A DNA stretch of 64,000 nucleotides, from assembly GCA_947166625.1 (NCBI GenBank), contig CAMVEX010000014.1:1-64000 (forward strand). Reading direction: 5' to 3'. The notes below the pieces were generated by a model that saw only the letters and a list, made by a program, of their open reading frames with translations, was not told the DNA's origin and did not search any database. The stretch's first letter is position 1. Each line of letters starts with the position of its first letter. Positions 8,074 through 17,953 of this stretch are shown here, in pieces. Position numbers and translations under genes: made by a program. Origin of the DNA: an uncultured Clostridia bacterium (GTDB lineage Bacteria > Bacillota > Clostridia > Oscillospirales > Acutalibacteraceae).

Positions 8074-11000
8074 CGGTCAGCTTCGCCTCCTCATACAGCT
8101 TTTCCCGCTCTTTTTTGTCGGAATTATAATTATATTCATCGGTCGGGATATCTTCGTCATATCTGCATACGCTCTTAAAATCGCAATAATCGCAGGGACT
8201 TGATTTGTTGTCTGAGCGCGTGCAAACTTTGGGCACCGCCATTATATCTCCCTCTCTGAGAAGACGCGCCATCTCATTTATGAAGTGATCCGTTTTTTCT
8301 TTGATGATATTGAATTCATCCTCGGTGAGCGCGACGCCGTCGATTTTTCCGTTCTTTATTTCGGTGTTGATGAATTTTCCCTGCGCTTCGCTCTCCATCA
8401 TTCTGATCACTTCGGCGTCTTCAAGCACTACGCCGCTCATGCGGGAGGAATTGTAAGGATTTTCATCTTCATTTATAATCTTTGTGTTTGCCTTGTAATA
8501 GAATACGCCTGCGGGCTTGAAACCGGCGAATTTTTCGGAATTACTGCTTGAGATGGCAAACATGTAAATAAGCATCTGCAAGTTTATTCCGTTCAGAATA
8601 TCGCCGAGGTGGAAATCCTTGTTTCCGGTTTTGTAGTCTATCACTCTGAAGTATTTTTTGCCCGTCTCCCTGCTCACGGCGGTGTCGATTCGATCCGCTT
8701 TGCCGAAGAGCGAGATGTTTGAATCATCTGCGCCGGGAGAATAATCGGGTATATCTCCTTCGCCTATCGCAAGCTCAAATTCCTCCGGCCTGAATTCGCT
8801 CTGCTCAAATTCTTCACAGATCCTTGTGAGAATATCAAATATAACTCTTTTCAATACCGAAAACTGGTAGCCGAATCTCTTGGTGTCAAATCCGTCTTTG
8901 GTAAATTTCTCGATGTATTCGTCTGCTTCCTTTGCGATAAGCTCCGCTTTTTCCGCATCTCCGAGCTTGATAAGCTCGTCTGTTCCGGGGTCTTTAAGCA
9001 GATTTTCGAGCACGCTGTGAGTTATGTTGCCTATCTGGAGCGAATCAAGCTTTGCCTCATTCAGCTTCCTGAGCTTAAGCCCGTAATTGCAGAAGTATGA
9101 GAACGGGCATTGATAGAATTTTTCTACTTTTGAGGCGCTCAGGCGAAGCTTTTCTCCGTAAAGCTTGGTGATAGTGTCTTTATCCGTAAGAGTGAAGTTT
9201 CTTATTCCCGCAACATTGTCTATCGCCTTCAGCCTGCCTGCGTATTCCGGGTCCCCGGAGAAATATTCGCGCATCGTCTGTCTGAATTCTCCGTCGGCGG
9301 ATTTTGCAAGCTGCTCGAATGCGGTCTGCTTGCCTTCCGAAAGAAACAGTCCGCTCAGCGAATTTGAATCCGTCTCAATTATATCGGGGAATATTTTTTT
9401 CAGATATTTGTAGAATGAGCCCGGCTGCTGCTCGCTTCCGTCTGCGGAGCTCAGAGAGCAGGTGACCGCGAGAAATGAGGTCGGGCAGCAGAGAGATGAA
9501 TATACTATAAGATTTTCGTCGGCGATTTTCCACTCGGGTGAATCGGAGAGCTCAAGGCCGAACTGCGCCATTTTGTATCTGTCTTTCACCGTAAGGGCTG
9601 AAACGGGCGTTGCCTCGGGAGGAAATACTCCCTCGTTTGCCCCTATGATAATTACTGCCTTGGGGGCATTGATCCTCATTCTGTCGGCGGAGCCTATCAC
9701 TATTTCGTCAAGCCCCTGCGGCAGGCTTCCGAGAGTCTGCACCGAAAGCATTATCTCAAACAGGTCTGAGAGGCGCTTTATGCCGACGGTTTCGCCCTTG
9801 AGCAGTATCGCGAGCTCATTGAGCAGAGAGATCAGCAGATCCCACATTCTTTCAAGCTCAAATGCCGCGCCCTCTTCGCCGTCTTTACAGAGCTTCTCGG
9901 CGGCGTTTATTATGTTTTCGCGAAGCGATATGTTTTCTATAAAGCTCCAGAGAGCGGAAACCGCCTGAGTCCCTTCCGACGAGTCTTTGACGCTGTATTT
10001 CAGATCTTTAAGCGGCTTCGTGATTTTCAGCCTGAGTCTGTTCAGCCTGTCAAGATATTCATCGGTATCTTTTTCTTTATCGCCGAGCCCCTCGGGGTTG
10101 TTTCTCCATTCCTCATCCCATTTTCTGCCTCTGATATTCCACACAAAGCAGTAGTTTTCGATCATTGCGGCTTCCTGCGCGTCAAGCCCCGAAAGACCCG
10201 ATTTGATATATCTCATCATCGAGTCGTTGTCAAAGCTGCCCGCCGCCGCGGAGAGAGCGGCGCTCACGGTATTTATTACCGGCGAAACATCGACCGGCTT
10301 TCTGAAATCCTCATAGACGGGTATTCCGCATTTTTTGAGAGCGGATTTAAGCGGGGATTCGTAGGCTTCCGCCTTTCTTGCTATTATGGCAATGTCTCTG
10401 CATCTGAAGCCCTTTTCGCGTATCAGCTTTTTTGCGGTCGCCGCGGCGAATTCACATTCCGAATATATATCGGGTGTTTTGCAGAGGATTATATTCCTGC
10501 ATTTCCCGTCATACGGCGTTTCATCCTGAGATGCAAGCGAATTTTCGAGATATGCTATTTCAGGGCTTTCATATCTCTCAAAGCCGCAGGTGAATATCAT
10601 ATTTTCCGCGCTGCCGGGTACTGGATGTTTTACACCCGCTTTTTCCGCTTCCTCAACGAGCCTCGACGCGGTGCGCTTCGTCTTTGCAAATTGCTCCGTG
10701 ATGTTATAATTATCTGTAAAAACTTTCCCTTCATAGTCGGTGCAGAGGGTCACATACACATCATCCGCGTATTTCATAAGCTGACCGATCACCGAGTATT
10801 CCTGAGAAGTAAATCCTCTGAATGAATCAATGAATACCGTCTTGCCGCAGGCATAATCCGCGAGCTTCTGAGATTTATTGAGTATCGTAAGCAGATCGTC
10901 GGGGTTGAAAAACGCCGATTCCGCTCTCTTTTCATAAGCCCTGATTATTTTTGAAATATCCGTAAGCTTCGCTTTGAGAAGTGAAGCGGGCATTCTGCCG

Positions 11001-11419
11001 CAGGCCTCGTCTATCATATCGGCCGATATGGCGTTCTGCTTGAATTCCGCGGCGAGTGAAACGAATTCGTTTGCGGCGGTCCTGTAGCCCGAATGCTTCG
11101 CATAAAGCGTCAGCTCATCCTTTACATCGCTGAGCGCCATATTCATCATTACGGCGGAGGATGAAGCGCTCATTGCGGGCTTTTTCCTCGCTTCGCAGCC
11201 TTCCGTGAGCCTGTCCGCGAGAGCCGTGAATGAATGGACATCCGCGTTTGCGGCAAGCTTTTCTCCGAGCCTTATGATCAGATTTTTTTCGCTTGTGAAT
11301 GAATATTGCTCGGGGACTATCAGCAGAGAATTTTTGCCCTTTGAGGCAAGCTTCTCTATACATTCGGTCACATAGGTCGTCTTTCCGCCGCCCGAGCGCG
11401 AAACTATTAAATACAGCAT
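8063..11419 (-). CDS. addB: AddAB helicase-nuclease, AddB subunit
   Basis: AddB is the second subunit of the double-strand break resection enzyme: an inactive-helicase scaffold that recognises Chi, with its own nuclease. The protein has 1118 residues. The P-loop SGGGKT lies near the N terminus. The nuclease region contains VIDYKTG. Four cysteines for a [4Fe-4S] clasp are visible: one in FYQCPF and three near the C terminus in CDYCDFKSVC. The start at 11419 is chosen because AAGGGTGG lies just upstream; an in-frame ATG at 11452 lacks a ribosome site. addA follows with an 11-base overlap. Confidence 0.95.
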   Translation of the reverse strand: MLYLIVSRSGGGKTTYVTECIEKLASKGKNSLLIVPEQYSFTSEKNLIIRLGEKLAANADVHSFTALADRLTEGCEARKKPAMSASSSAVMMNMALSDVKDELTLYAKHSGYRTAANEFVSLAAEFKQNAISADMIDEACGRMPASLLKAKLTDISKIIRAYEKRAESAFFNPDDLLTILNKSQKLADYACGKTVFIDSFRGFTSQEYSVIGQLMKYADDVYVTLCTDYEGKVFTDNYNITEQFAKTKRTASRLVEEAEKAGVKHPVPGSAENMIFTCGFERYESPEIAYLENSLASQDETPYDGKCRNIILCKTPDIYSECEFAAATAKKLIREKGFRCRDIAIIARKAEAYESPLKSALKKCGIPVYEDFRKPVDVSPVINTVSAALSAAAGSFDNDSMMRYIKSGLSGLDAQEAAMIENYCFVWNIRGRKWDEEWRNNPEGLGDKEKDTDEYLDRLNRLRLKITKPLKDLKYSVKDSSEGTQAVSALWSFIENISLRENIINAAEKLCKDGEEGAAFELERMWDLLISLLNELAILLKGETVGIKRLSDLFEIMLSVQTLGSLPQGLDEIVIGSADRMRINAPKAVIIIGANEGVFPPEATPVSALTVKDRYKMAQFGLELSDSPEWKIADENLIVYSSLCCPTSFLAVTCSLSSADGSEQQPGSFYKYLKKIFPDIIETDSNSLSGLFLSEGKQTAFEQLAKSADGEFRQTMREYFSGDPEYAGRLKAIDNVAGIRNFTLTDKDTITKLYGEKLRLSASKVEKFYQCPFSYFCNYGLKLRKLNEAKLDSLQIGNITHSVLENLLKDPGTDELIKLGDAEKAELIAKEADEYIEKFTKDGFDTKRFGYQFSVLKRVIFDILTRICEEFEQSEFRPEEFELAIGEGDIPDYSPGADDSNISLFGKADRIDTAVSRETGKKYFRVIDYKTGNKDFHLGDILNGINLQMLIYMFAISSSNSEKFAGFKPAGVFYYKANTKIINEDENPYNSSRMSGVVLEDAEVIRMMESEAQGKFINTEIKNGKIDGVALTEDEFNIIKEKTDHFINEMARLLREGDIMAVPKVCTRSDNKSSPCDYCDFKSVCRYDEDIPTDEYNYNSDKKEREKLYEEAKLTDEK

Positions 11420-11501
11420 ATTTCCACCCTTAAAAATTAAGCAGATATCCACAACAGTATGTTTGTTTTTAACTGTTTATGAGTATCTGCCGTAATTGTC
11501 T

Positions 11502-12620
11502 TTATTCTTCTTTATCGGATATTTCGGAGTTTTCGGCGGATTGCGATTCGTTCACGCCTTCGGCATCCGATATTTCCTTAGCTTCGGTTTCCCCGTTATC
11601 CGCGGTTTCGGCGGCATCTTTCGGTTTCCTTCTGAATCTTGCAAGTCTGTCGGGCTTGTTTCTGTCAACCTTAAAATCGGAAACATCGGATTCGGCTCCC
11701 TCAAAGAGAGAATTGGGTCCGCTGATTATATCTATCGCCTTTTTCAAAACCGAGAAACGGACCTCTTTGGGCTCTCCGCCGTATTCGCCGTCAAGAGTCC
11801 ACGGAGTTTCTTTGTCAAAGGTCATCTTTATATTGCTCGCGCTTATAAAAATAAGCTTGTCGCCGTCGAATTCTCTGCGTCTTATCTGGTTGAATATAGC
11901 GAAGGATTCAAGCGGGCTGCCGAGCCTTCTCACGAGCAGAAGCTCAAATTTGCCGTCATCGAGCCTGACCGCGTTCCTGTCAAACTTAAACAGACCCGCC
12001 ACCGAAGTGGAGTTTGAAATTGCGCCGAAATAAAAATCATCCTCGATGGTCTTATCATCATATTCTATCTTGATATGTATCGGCTTTATGCTCTGAAGAG
12101 TGGGAATAAGGTGAAGCACAAAACCGTTGATGAGATAAGCGCTGTGGCCGAGAATATTCTTCATCTTTTGCGGAGTGTTATATGAGAACTGGACTCCGAC
12201 TCCGAATGAAGCGACATAGCAGAAAAATCTGTTGTTGAATAAACCTATATCGTAGGTGTGGGTCTTGCCCGCTATGATGGTGTCGGTCGCCTTGTTGATA
12301 TCCGTAGGCAGTCCGATGGTGTTCGCAAGGTCGTTTGTCGAGCCTGCGGGGATATATCCTATCGGAATCCTTCTCGACAGCGACATCACGCCGTTGATCG
12401 TCTCGTTAAAAGTCCCGTCGCCGCCGCAGCATACGACTATATCATAATCAGCCGCGTATTTTTTTACGAATTCCGTCGCGTCGCCGCCCTTTGTGGTGGT
12501 TTTTACATCAAACTCGTAATCGGCGCCGGAGAATTTATTTATGATATCAAAAACATACGATTTGCTTTTGCTTTTGCCTGCGCAGGGATTTACTATTAAA
12601 AGAACTTTTTTCTTATCCAT
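11502..12620 (-). CDS. YegS/BmrU-type diacylglycerol/lipid kinase
   Basis: This 372-residue kinase should phosphorylate diacylglycerol or a related lipid. NPCAGK near residue 11 and the nucleotide-binding motif GGDGTFNE (about residues 66-73) are the family hallmarks, and GSTNDLAN follows. The last 60 or so residues form a charged extension (rich in Glu, Asp, Ala and Ser) beyond the usual domain and look disordered. In a teichoic-acid neighbourhood it could recycle diacylglycerol released during lipid-linked polymer synthesis; that is inference. A divergent promoter pair separates it from the next gene. Confidence 0.88.
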   Translation of the reverse strand: MDKKKVLLIVNPCAGKSKSKSYVFDIINKFSGADYEFDVKTTTKGGDATEFVKKYAADYDIVVCCGGDGTFNETINGVMSLSRRIPIGYIPAGSTNDLANTIGLPTDINKATDTIIAGKTHTYDIGLFNNRFFCYVASFGVGVQFSYNTPQKMKNILGHSAYLINGFVLHLIPTLQSIKPIHIKIEYDDKTIEDDFYFGAISNSTSVAGLFKFDRNAVRLDDGKFELLLVRRLGSPLESFAIFNQIRRREFDGDKLIFISASNIKMTFDKETPWTLDGEYGGEPKEVRFSVLKKAIDIISGPNSLFEGAESDVSDFKVDRNKPDRLARFRRKPKDAAETADNGETEAKEISDAEGVNESQSAENSEISDKEE

Positions 12621-12650
12621 CTTACTGACCTCTTTTGCTTTGGTTTCAAT

Positions 12651-12733
12651 ATAATATCACATTTAATTAAAAAAATCAAATAAAACAGCATAAAATCATT
12701 TATATTGAAATTCACGGCGATTGAGGTTATAAT
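12651..12733. promoter_or_regulatory. Divergent promoters for the lipid kinase and the tagF-like gene
   Basis: Minus strand: -35 TTGATT (12674-12679), 17 bases, -10 TATTAT (12651-12656), firing towards the lipid kinase. Plus strand: -35 TTGAAA (12705-12710), 17 bases, -10 TATAAT (12728-12733). The plus promoter puts the transcript start near 12740, which rules out the ATG at 12705 and supports the GTG at 12750. Confidence 0.78.
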
Positions 12734-12749
12734 ATCGGCGGGTGATAAA

Positions 12750-13865
12750 GTGAAGAATTTGATCAAAAAGATTTTATCATACTCCATGAGGCGAAAAATA
12801 CTCACCGCTCTTAACCGGCTGTGGGTTTCGGTTTGTATGCTTTTCCCCGTTAAAAACAGAGTCCTCTTTTATACCATACGGGCAAGCGGCAGGCTCCTTG
12901 ACAACAGCAGAGCGGTGTATGACAGGCTTGACTGCCCCAAAAAGATCTTTGCCGCAAAACAGCCTCATTCAAAGCTTACGAAGTTAAAGGCATATTTCCT
13001 TATCCTTACGAGCAGGGTCATCGTTACTGATGATTATTGCGGTTATCTCAGAGCGGTGAAGCTCAGAAAAAATCAGCGGGTGTTTCAGATTTGGCACGGC
13101 TGCGGCGCTTTCAAAAAATTCGCCCTCGATTCAAGGAGCGATGTCACCCCCGAATATGAAAGAGCGGCTCATTCGCAGTATTCCGCCGTTGCCGTCAGCG
13201 CTCCCGCGTGTAAAAAGGTGTTTGCCGGAGCATTCGGAATTTCAGAGGAAAAATGCGTTTCGATCGGCATCCCAATGACCGATTATCTCATAAATAACAA
13301 AGAATCTCTGCAAAGCGAAGCCCTTGAGAAGTATCCATTCATCAAAGGTAAAAAGATTTTTCTGTATGCTCCGACCTTCAGAGAAACCGAAGGCAAAGTC
13401 GCCCCCTTTGATCCTGGCATTGATTGGAATTCTCTAAGTGAAAAACTCGCGGAGGATGAAATATTTATCGTAAGACGCCATCCGATTGAAAATAACAGAT
13501 TTTTCGAGCGCGATCATAAAAATATCATTGACCTTACAGAAGCCTCTACGATTATGCTCTGCGCCTGCGCGGATGTTATTGTCACCGATTATTCCTCCGT
13601 TGTCCATGACGCCGTCATCATAGATAAGCCGGTCGTGTTTTACTGCCCCGATTTCCGCGATTATGAGCGCGGTTTCTATATCCGCTACCCCGAGGATCTG
13701 CCCGGTGAGGCCGTTACGGATCCCTCGGAGCTGCTTGACGTCATCAGAAAAACCGCAAAAGAGCCGCCCGTTGACAGAATCAAAAGATTCCGCACCGAGC
13801 AGCTTGAATCCTGTGACGGTCATTCGACCGAAAGAGCGGTCAAACTCATAAAGAGCTGGCTTTGA
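12750..13865 (+). CDS. CDP-glycerol/CDP-ribitol polyol-phosphate transferase (TagF/TarL family)
   Basis: This 371-residue protein belongs to the CDP-glycerol glycerophosphotransferase family, which adds polyol phosphates to teichoic acid chains at the inner membrane face. Family signatures are FQIWHGCGAFKKF, APTFRE, RRHP and VTDYSSVVHDA (with Ser-Ser), in the usual order. The GTG at 12750 is preferred: GCGGGTG precedes it and the promoter -10 ends at 12733. It is transcribed against the rest of the wall-polymer run. Its last 20 bases overlap the 3' end of the neighbouring gene on the other strand. Because tarIJ are nearby, ribitol phosphate is as likely a substrate as glycerol phosphate. Confidence 0.88.
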   Translation: MKNLIKKILSYSMRRKILTALNRLWVSVCMLFPVKNRVLFYTIRASGRLLDNSRAVYDRLDCPKKIFAAKQPHSKLTKLKAYFLILTSRVIVTDDYCGYLRAVKLRKNQRVFQIWHGCGAFKKFALDSRSDVTPEYERAAHSQYSAVAVSAPACKKVFAGAFGISEEKCVSIGIPMTDYLINNKESLQSEALEKYPFIKGKKIFLYAPTFRETEGKVAPFDPGIDWNSLSEKLAEDEIFIVRRHPIENNRFFERDHKNIIDLTEASTIMLCACADVIVTDYSSVVHDAVIIDKPVVFYCPDFRDYERGFYIRYPEDLPGEAVTDPSELLDVIRKTAKEPPVDRIKRFRTEQLESCDGHSTERAVKLIKSWL

Positions 13866-14952
13866 CAGCCTCGTCAAATACTCTTTCTCCGCTGTTGCCG
13901 TCAATATATTTGAAATTGAATTCTCTGAATTTACCGTTTTTTTCGGCGTTCGGAGAATTTTTTATTGCGCCGGGTATCTCTCTGTAATCTTTTATCACCG
14001 GCCCGGGAACATAATCCTCATAGCCGAAGCAGAATGACCGCTCCGTTTCGTATTCGTCAAGGTCAAAGGCGTAAAATACGCAGGGCTTTGAAAGAAAGGC
14101 GAAATTCATGCAGACGGATGAATAATCCGTGATCAGTATATCGCAGATAACCGTCAATGTGTTTATATCTTCGTCTGTGACATCCGTAATTCCTTTCGGC
14201 GCCCGGGAGGAATGTACGATCGGATGAAGCTTTATCAAAAGGGCGTATTCATCTCCGAGCTGATTCGTCAGCCAATCAAAATCCGTATTTTTGAGCAGAG
14301 CCGCGTCTTTTTCGGGGTCGTCTCTGAAGGTCGGAGCGTAGAGGATCAGCTTTTTGCCGGCGCAGCCGGGGTGATTTCGGTCAAAGCTTTCGCGCTGTGC
14401 TTCTTTATCCGCGCCGCATATAAGCCTGTCGCATCGAGGGGAGCCGAGCGCCTTGATTTTTGAAACATCGGCTCCGAAGGCTTCTGCATAGATTTGCCTC
14501 ACGTTTTCGGATGAAACGATAAATAGATCGGTCTTTTTTGAGCAGGCGGCGACGCGTTTCTTTATTTCTCCGTCTTTTTCGCTCAGTATCCCGAATTTTT
14601 TGAATGCGCCCTCACCGTGCCAAAGCTGGATAACCTCGGTATTTTTTGAGATATTCAGATCGGCAAGCGGCATAAAATTATCGTTGAGAAAGATATATTC
14701 GCTCCTCGCGAGCTTTACGGGAGCGGTTAAAAAGAATGAAAGCCGCTCCTTGACGGAGTGTGAAGAGCGGGGCACCGAGATTTCAATGATTTCATATCCG
14801 CCTCTGCCGCGGGCGATCTCGGCTATCCTGCCGAGCGAATCAAACCGCTCCCTCGGATGAGGCGCGAGCAGAGCAATCCTGCCTTTTTTTACGGGCAGGA
14901 TTCTGCTTATATTGAATATTGCCGAAAACAGTTTGTAAAGCAGCGTTTTCAT
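13846..14952 (-). CDS. CDP-glycerol/CDP-ribitol polyol-phosphate transferase (TagF/TarL family)
   Basis: This is a second 368-residue member of the polyol-phosphate transferase family, related to the plus-strand copy beside it: QLWHGEGAFKKFG, APTFRD, LIKLHP and ITDYSSVCMNFAF occupy the same positions. The N terminus has a short hydrophobic/basic segment for membrane attachment. It is the last gene of the minus-strand wall-polymer run and overlaps the end of the preceding glycosyltransferase by 4 bases. One of the two paralogues may prime the chain and the other extend it; the sequence does not decide which. Confidence 0.88.
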   Translation of the reverse strand: MKTLLYKLFSAIFNISRILPVKKGRIALLAPHPRERFDSLGRIAEIARGRGGYEIIEISVPRSSHSVKERLSFFLTAPVKLARSEYIFLNDNFMPLADLNISKNTEVIQLWHGEGAFKKFGILSEKDGEIKKRVAACSKKTDLFIVSSENVRQIYAEAFGADVSKIKALGSPRCDRLICGADKEAQRESFDRNHPGCAGKKLILYAPTFRDDPEKDAALLKNTDFDWLTNQLGDEYALLIKLHPIVHSSRAPKGITDVTDEDINTLTVICDILITDYSSVCMNFAFLSKPCVFYAFDLDEYETERSFCFGYEDYVPGPVIKDYREIPGAIKNSPNAEKNGKFREFNFKYIDGNSGERVFDEAVKASSL

Positions 14953-16214
14953 AGATTTTCCTTGTGTTTCAGATAGAATTCGGCGAGCGGTCTGAGCAGG
15001 CAGGAGGGGAGTGAGGGGTATGCTCTGTTGATTTTCAATATTCCCGAAAGCAGTCTCGGATCCGCTGCGTTCTTTCCGCCGAATTTTATTGTAAGGCGTG
15101 ATCTGGGCTTTGAATGATTCACGTTTTCGCGATAAATATTCGTGCCGGTGCAGATTTCAAACGCCGGCGTCGTCTGGCTGTAAAGCGAATTGACAAATTG
15201 CTTTGACGGATTCTTCACCTTTACGCTGATGAGCGGATGCTCTGCTGCCTCGCGCTTTGTAAAATATGGCTTTGTGAGATCGGGGCTCTCAAGCCTCGCC
15301 TTTGCTTCTTCATCAAGCTGAGACAGATATTCGTTATATTTATTCCCGATATATGCGAGGGTTTCATCATCGGTCAGCCACAGCTTGCGGTAGAATCCGT
15401 TAAGAAGCATCTGGCATATCCTCAGCTTCTGTTCTTTCAGATAACCCTCTTTATCTTCGCATTCGCAGCCGGGGTCTTCAAAAGAATCTTTAATCGCTTT
15501 TGTGATTATTTCGGATGATCTGATGAAATCCTGCACGGTTTTCAGCTTGATATTCTGAGTCGCCTGCATGGATTCTATCGGATTTTCCTGCCTGTATTCC
15601 GAAACGGCGGAGTCGATGCCGATGATTTTGGGCTTGTATTTCATTATGAATGATATCCAGAATGCGCCGTCCTCGGTATAGACCGTATCGGTGAAACGGT
15701 GATCATTCGCTTTTATCAGCTCGGTTTTATATATTTTGTTACTTACCGTATAATTCCAGAGCAGCCTTTTATCATATCGCGATATTTCTTTTTCTTTTGA
15801 GAGCTTCTCCGCCGCTTCGTTGTATTCGCTGCCGTAGCAGCCGAAGCTTTTCAGCCTGAATATCCCGGCGTCCGCTCCGCTCGTTTCCATCGCCTCTGCC
15901 AGATTTTTCAGAGCGTCACGGTCGGAGATAAGATCGTCTGAATCAATAAAAATTACGTATTTGCCCGCGGCGAATTCAAGGCCTTTGTTCCTTGCAGCGG
16001 ATACCCCGGCATTACTCTGCTCGAAATATATGACATTATCATATTTTTCCGCGAATGCGGCGGCCTTTTCCCCGGTTGAATCCCCGGAGCCGTCGTTGAT
16101 TATGATTATCTGAGCCTCATTAAATGCGGACTGCCCGAGAATGCAGTCAAGAGTCTCGGGCAGGGTATTTTCACAGTTGTAAGCGGGGATAATTACGGAG
16201 ATTTTTTTATCCAT
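14949..16214 (-). CDS. Family 2 glycosyltransferase
   Basis: This 421-residue enzyme has a GT2 (GT-A fold) domain at the N terminus: VSVIIP-type start (ISVIIPAYNCE), nucleotide-binding INDGSGDST, then NAGVSAARN and the metal-binding IFIDSDD. The C-terminal 200 residues are a less conserved helical and beta region that often mediates acceptor binding in teichoic-acid glycosyltransferases. It lies between tarJ and a tagF-like gene with close spacing (7 bases after tarJ), so it may decorate the ribitol-phosphate polymer or build its linkage unit. The donor sugar cannot be read from the sequence. Confidence 0.87.
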   Translation of the reverse strand: MDKKISVIIPAYNCENTLPETLDCILGQSAFNEAQIIIINDGSGDSTGEKAAAFAEKYDNVIYFEQSNAGVSAARNKGLEFAAGKYVIFIDSDDLISDRDALKNLAEAMETSGADAGIFRLKSFGCYGSEYNEAAEKLSKEKEISRYDKRLLWNYTVSNKIYKTELIKANDHRFTDTVYTEDGAFWISFIMKYKPKIIGIDSAVSEYRQENPIESMQATQNIKLKTVQDFIRSSEIITKAIKDSFEDPGCECEDKEGYLKEQKLRICQMLLNGFYRKLWLTDDETLAYIGNKYNEYLSQLDEEAKARLESPDLTKPYFTKREAAEHPLISVKVKNPSKQFVNSLYSQTTPAFEICTGTNIYRENVNHSKPRSRLTIKFGGKNAADPRLLSGILKINRAYPSLPSCLLRPLAEFYLKHKENL

Positions 16215-16220
16215 AACGGG

Positions 16221-17243
16221 TTATTTCTCCCATTTCATAACGGTTTTTCCGAAGTTACGGCTTATATCGCCCTTGAAAGCCTTATGTATATCGTCAATGG
16301 TCCTTACCGTAACTACGTCACCTATGATGTTTTCGAGATAGGCGGGGATAGTGGGATTTTTGCTCAGGATCTCGACTGTCTTTTCAAAATCCTTGACTCC
16401 GCTGCGGCTTGAGCCGAAAAGATTCAGCCCCTTTTCAAGCACCATTCGCGTATTTACGGCGATCGGATTTTCGCTCACTCCCATAAGACCTATTGAGCCC
16501 ATGGGATTGATATGGTCTATTATCTGCGATACGGCGGATCTTGAAGCCTCGCCGCCGACGCATTCAAAAGCGTGGTCTATCCTGAAATCCTCCGGCACGT
16601 GATCCACATGGAATGTACCGTCCGCAAAGGCGAAGTAGCTCAGCTTCTCATACACGGTGCCGAATATATAGAGCTTTGATTCGGGGTGAATCGCTTTGAG
16701 AATAAGCGCCGTGATATAGCCCACATTGCCGTCGCCCCATATACCTATCGAGTTTTTGCGGGAATGTGAAAACATATCAAATCTGCTCACCGCGTGAGTG
16801 GCGACGCTGATAAGCTCCGTGAATGAAGCCACTTTGAGGTCGATCCCGTCGGGCAGCTTCACAAGCCTGTCATAGCTTATATCCACATAATCGCTGAGAA
16901 ATCCGTCATAGCCGCTTGATCTGAAATGGCTCGTTGTCCTGTAATTCTCGGCGATCACATCGTCGTCTTCTGTCGGCGTATTGGGCACGGGGATAACTCT
17001 GTCGCCGGGCTTGAAATGTCCGGTAGGGTCGCTTATCACCTCGGCGACGCATTCGTGTATCAGCGCCATGGGCAGCTTTGCTTTGAGAGCCGCCTTGCTC
17101 CTGTTGCCGAGATAATATCTCTCATCCGCCTTGCAGATAGACATATAAAGCGGTCTTAAAATCACCGAATTTTTTATGTCGGGTGAGGTGCAGGCAACAT
17201 CTATCATTCCCGGCGCAACCAGTCTGTAAACTTGATTAATCAT
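16221..17243 (-). CDS. tarJ: Ribulose-5-phosphate reductase (TarJ)
   Basis: TarJ reduces ribulose 5-phosphate to ribitol 5-phosphate with NADPH. The 340-residue protein has the medium-chain alcohol dehydrogenase fold and closely follows staphylococcal TarJ in the family signatures that can be recalled: the MINQVYxLVAP start, RPLYMSICKAD, MALIHE, VPNTPTEDDDVIAENY, SSGYDGF, IWGDGNVGYI and HAFECVGG. It overlaps the end of tarI by 8 bases, matching the known TarI-TarJ pairing for CDP-ribitol synthesis. Confidence 0.95.
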   Translation of the reverse strand: MINQVYRLVAPGMIDVACTSPDIKNSVILRPLYMSICKADERYYLGNRSKAALKAKLPMALIHECVAEVISDPTGHFKPGDRVIPVPNTPTEDDDVIAENYRTTSHFRSSGYDGFLSDYVDISYDRLVKLPDGIDLKVASFTELISVATHAVSRFDMFSHSRKNSIGIWGDGNVGYITALILKAIHPESKLYIFGTVYEKLSYFAFADGTFHVDHVPEDFRIDHAFECVGGEASRSAVSQIIDHINPMGSIGLMGVSENPIAVNTRMVLEKGLNLFGSSRSGVKDFEKTVEILSKNPTIPAYLENIIGDVVTVRTIDDIHKAFKGDISRNFGKTVMKWEK

Positions 17244-17952
17244 CGGAATCTTTACCTTTCAGAAGAGTTGCCGCAACCTTCATATCATAGGGATAGGTTA
17301 TCTTGATGTTGAATACCTCGCCCTCAACCATAAATACGGGCTTGTTTTTGATGGTAAAAATCTTGCAGGCGTCGGTCAATATGCTCTTTTCTTCCTCTGT
17401 GAGGGAGGAGAGCACCGAAACAAGATCGTTGAGGCGGAAGGATTGCGGAGTCTGCCCCTGATACATGTGCTTTCTGTTGGGGATCGAAGAGATAACGGAG
17501 CCGTCCTCGCTTTCAACTATGGTGTCGGTCGCCGGTATCACGGTGTCGCAGGCGCCGTATTCTTTCGCGGCGGCAATGTTTTCTTCGATTATCCTGTGAG
17601 TGAGGAAGGGGCGCACCGCGTCGTGAGTTACGATTATCGTATCATCGTCGGTGTCCCTGTCTTTTTTAATGAATTCAACGGCGTTTTCGAGGGTGCCGTT
17701 TCTCGTTTCTCCGCCCTCTATCACCGTTACGGGTTTGCCGTCGGGCAGATATTTCTTTATCAGATCTTTTGTGTGAGCCACCCAGGGCTTCGGGCAGAGA
17801 ACGATTATTTCATCTATGCCGGGATTCAAAAAGAATTTTTCGACCGTGTGGATTATAACGGGCTTTCCCGCAAGCTCAAGATACTGCTTGGGAGTATCCA
17901 TATTGCCCATGCGGCTGCCCTTTCCTCCTGCAAAAATTGCACCGAATACCAT
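17236..17952 (-). CDS. tarI: Ribitol-5-phosphate cytidylyltransferase (TarI)
   Basis: TarI joins CTP to ribitol 5-phosphate to give CDP-ribitol. The 238-residue protein starts with the nucleotide-binding loop AGGKGSRMG and has PKQYLEL, EGGETRNGT, THDAVRPF and HMYQGQTPQSF, all as in the IspD/TarI family. The adjacent tarJ and the MYQGQTP version of the motif favour TarI over IspD. The start at 17952 is supported by GGAGG eight bases upstream; it begins one base after the stop of the ABC ATPase gene. A longer in-frame start at 18000 lies inside that gene. Confidence 0.94.
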   Translation of the reverse strand: MVFGAIFAGGKGSRMGNMDTPKQYLELAGKPVIIHTVEKFFLNPGIDEIIVLCPKPWVAHTKDLIKKYLPDGKPVTVIEGGETRNGTLENAVEFIKKDRDTDDDTIIVTHDAVRPFLTHRIIEENIAAAKEYGACDTVIPATDTIVESEDGSVISSIPNRKHMYQGQTPQSFRLNDLVSVLSSLTEEEKSILTDACKIFTIKNKPVFMVEGEVFNIKITYPYDMKVAATLLKGKDSDD

Positions 17953-17953
17953 A

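Noticed and set aside
12705-12749. ATG start at 12705 for the plus-strand tagF-like gene
   Set aside because: It is the -35 region of the promoter that should drive the gene; GTG 12750 has a ribosome site.
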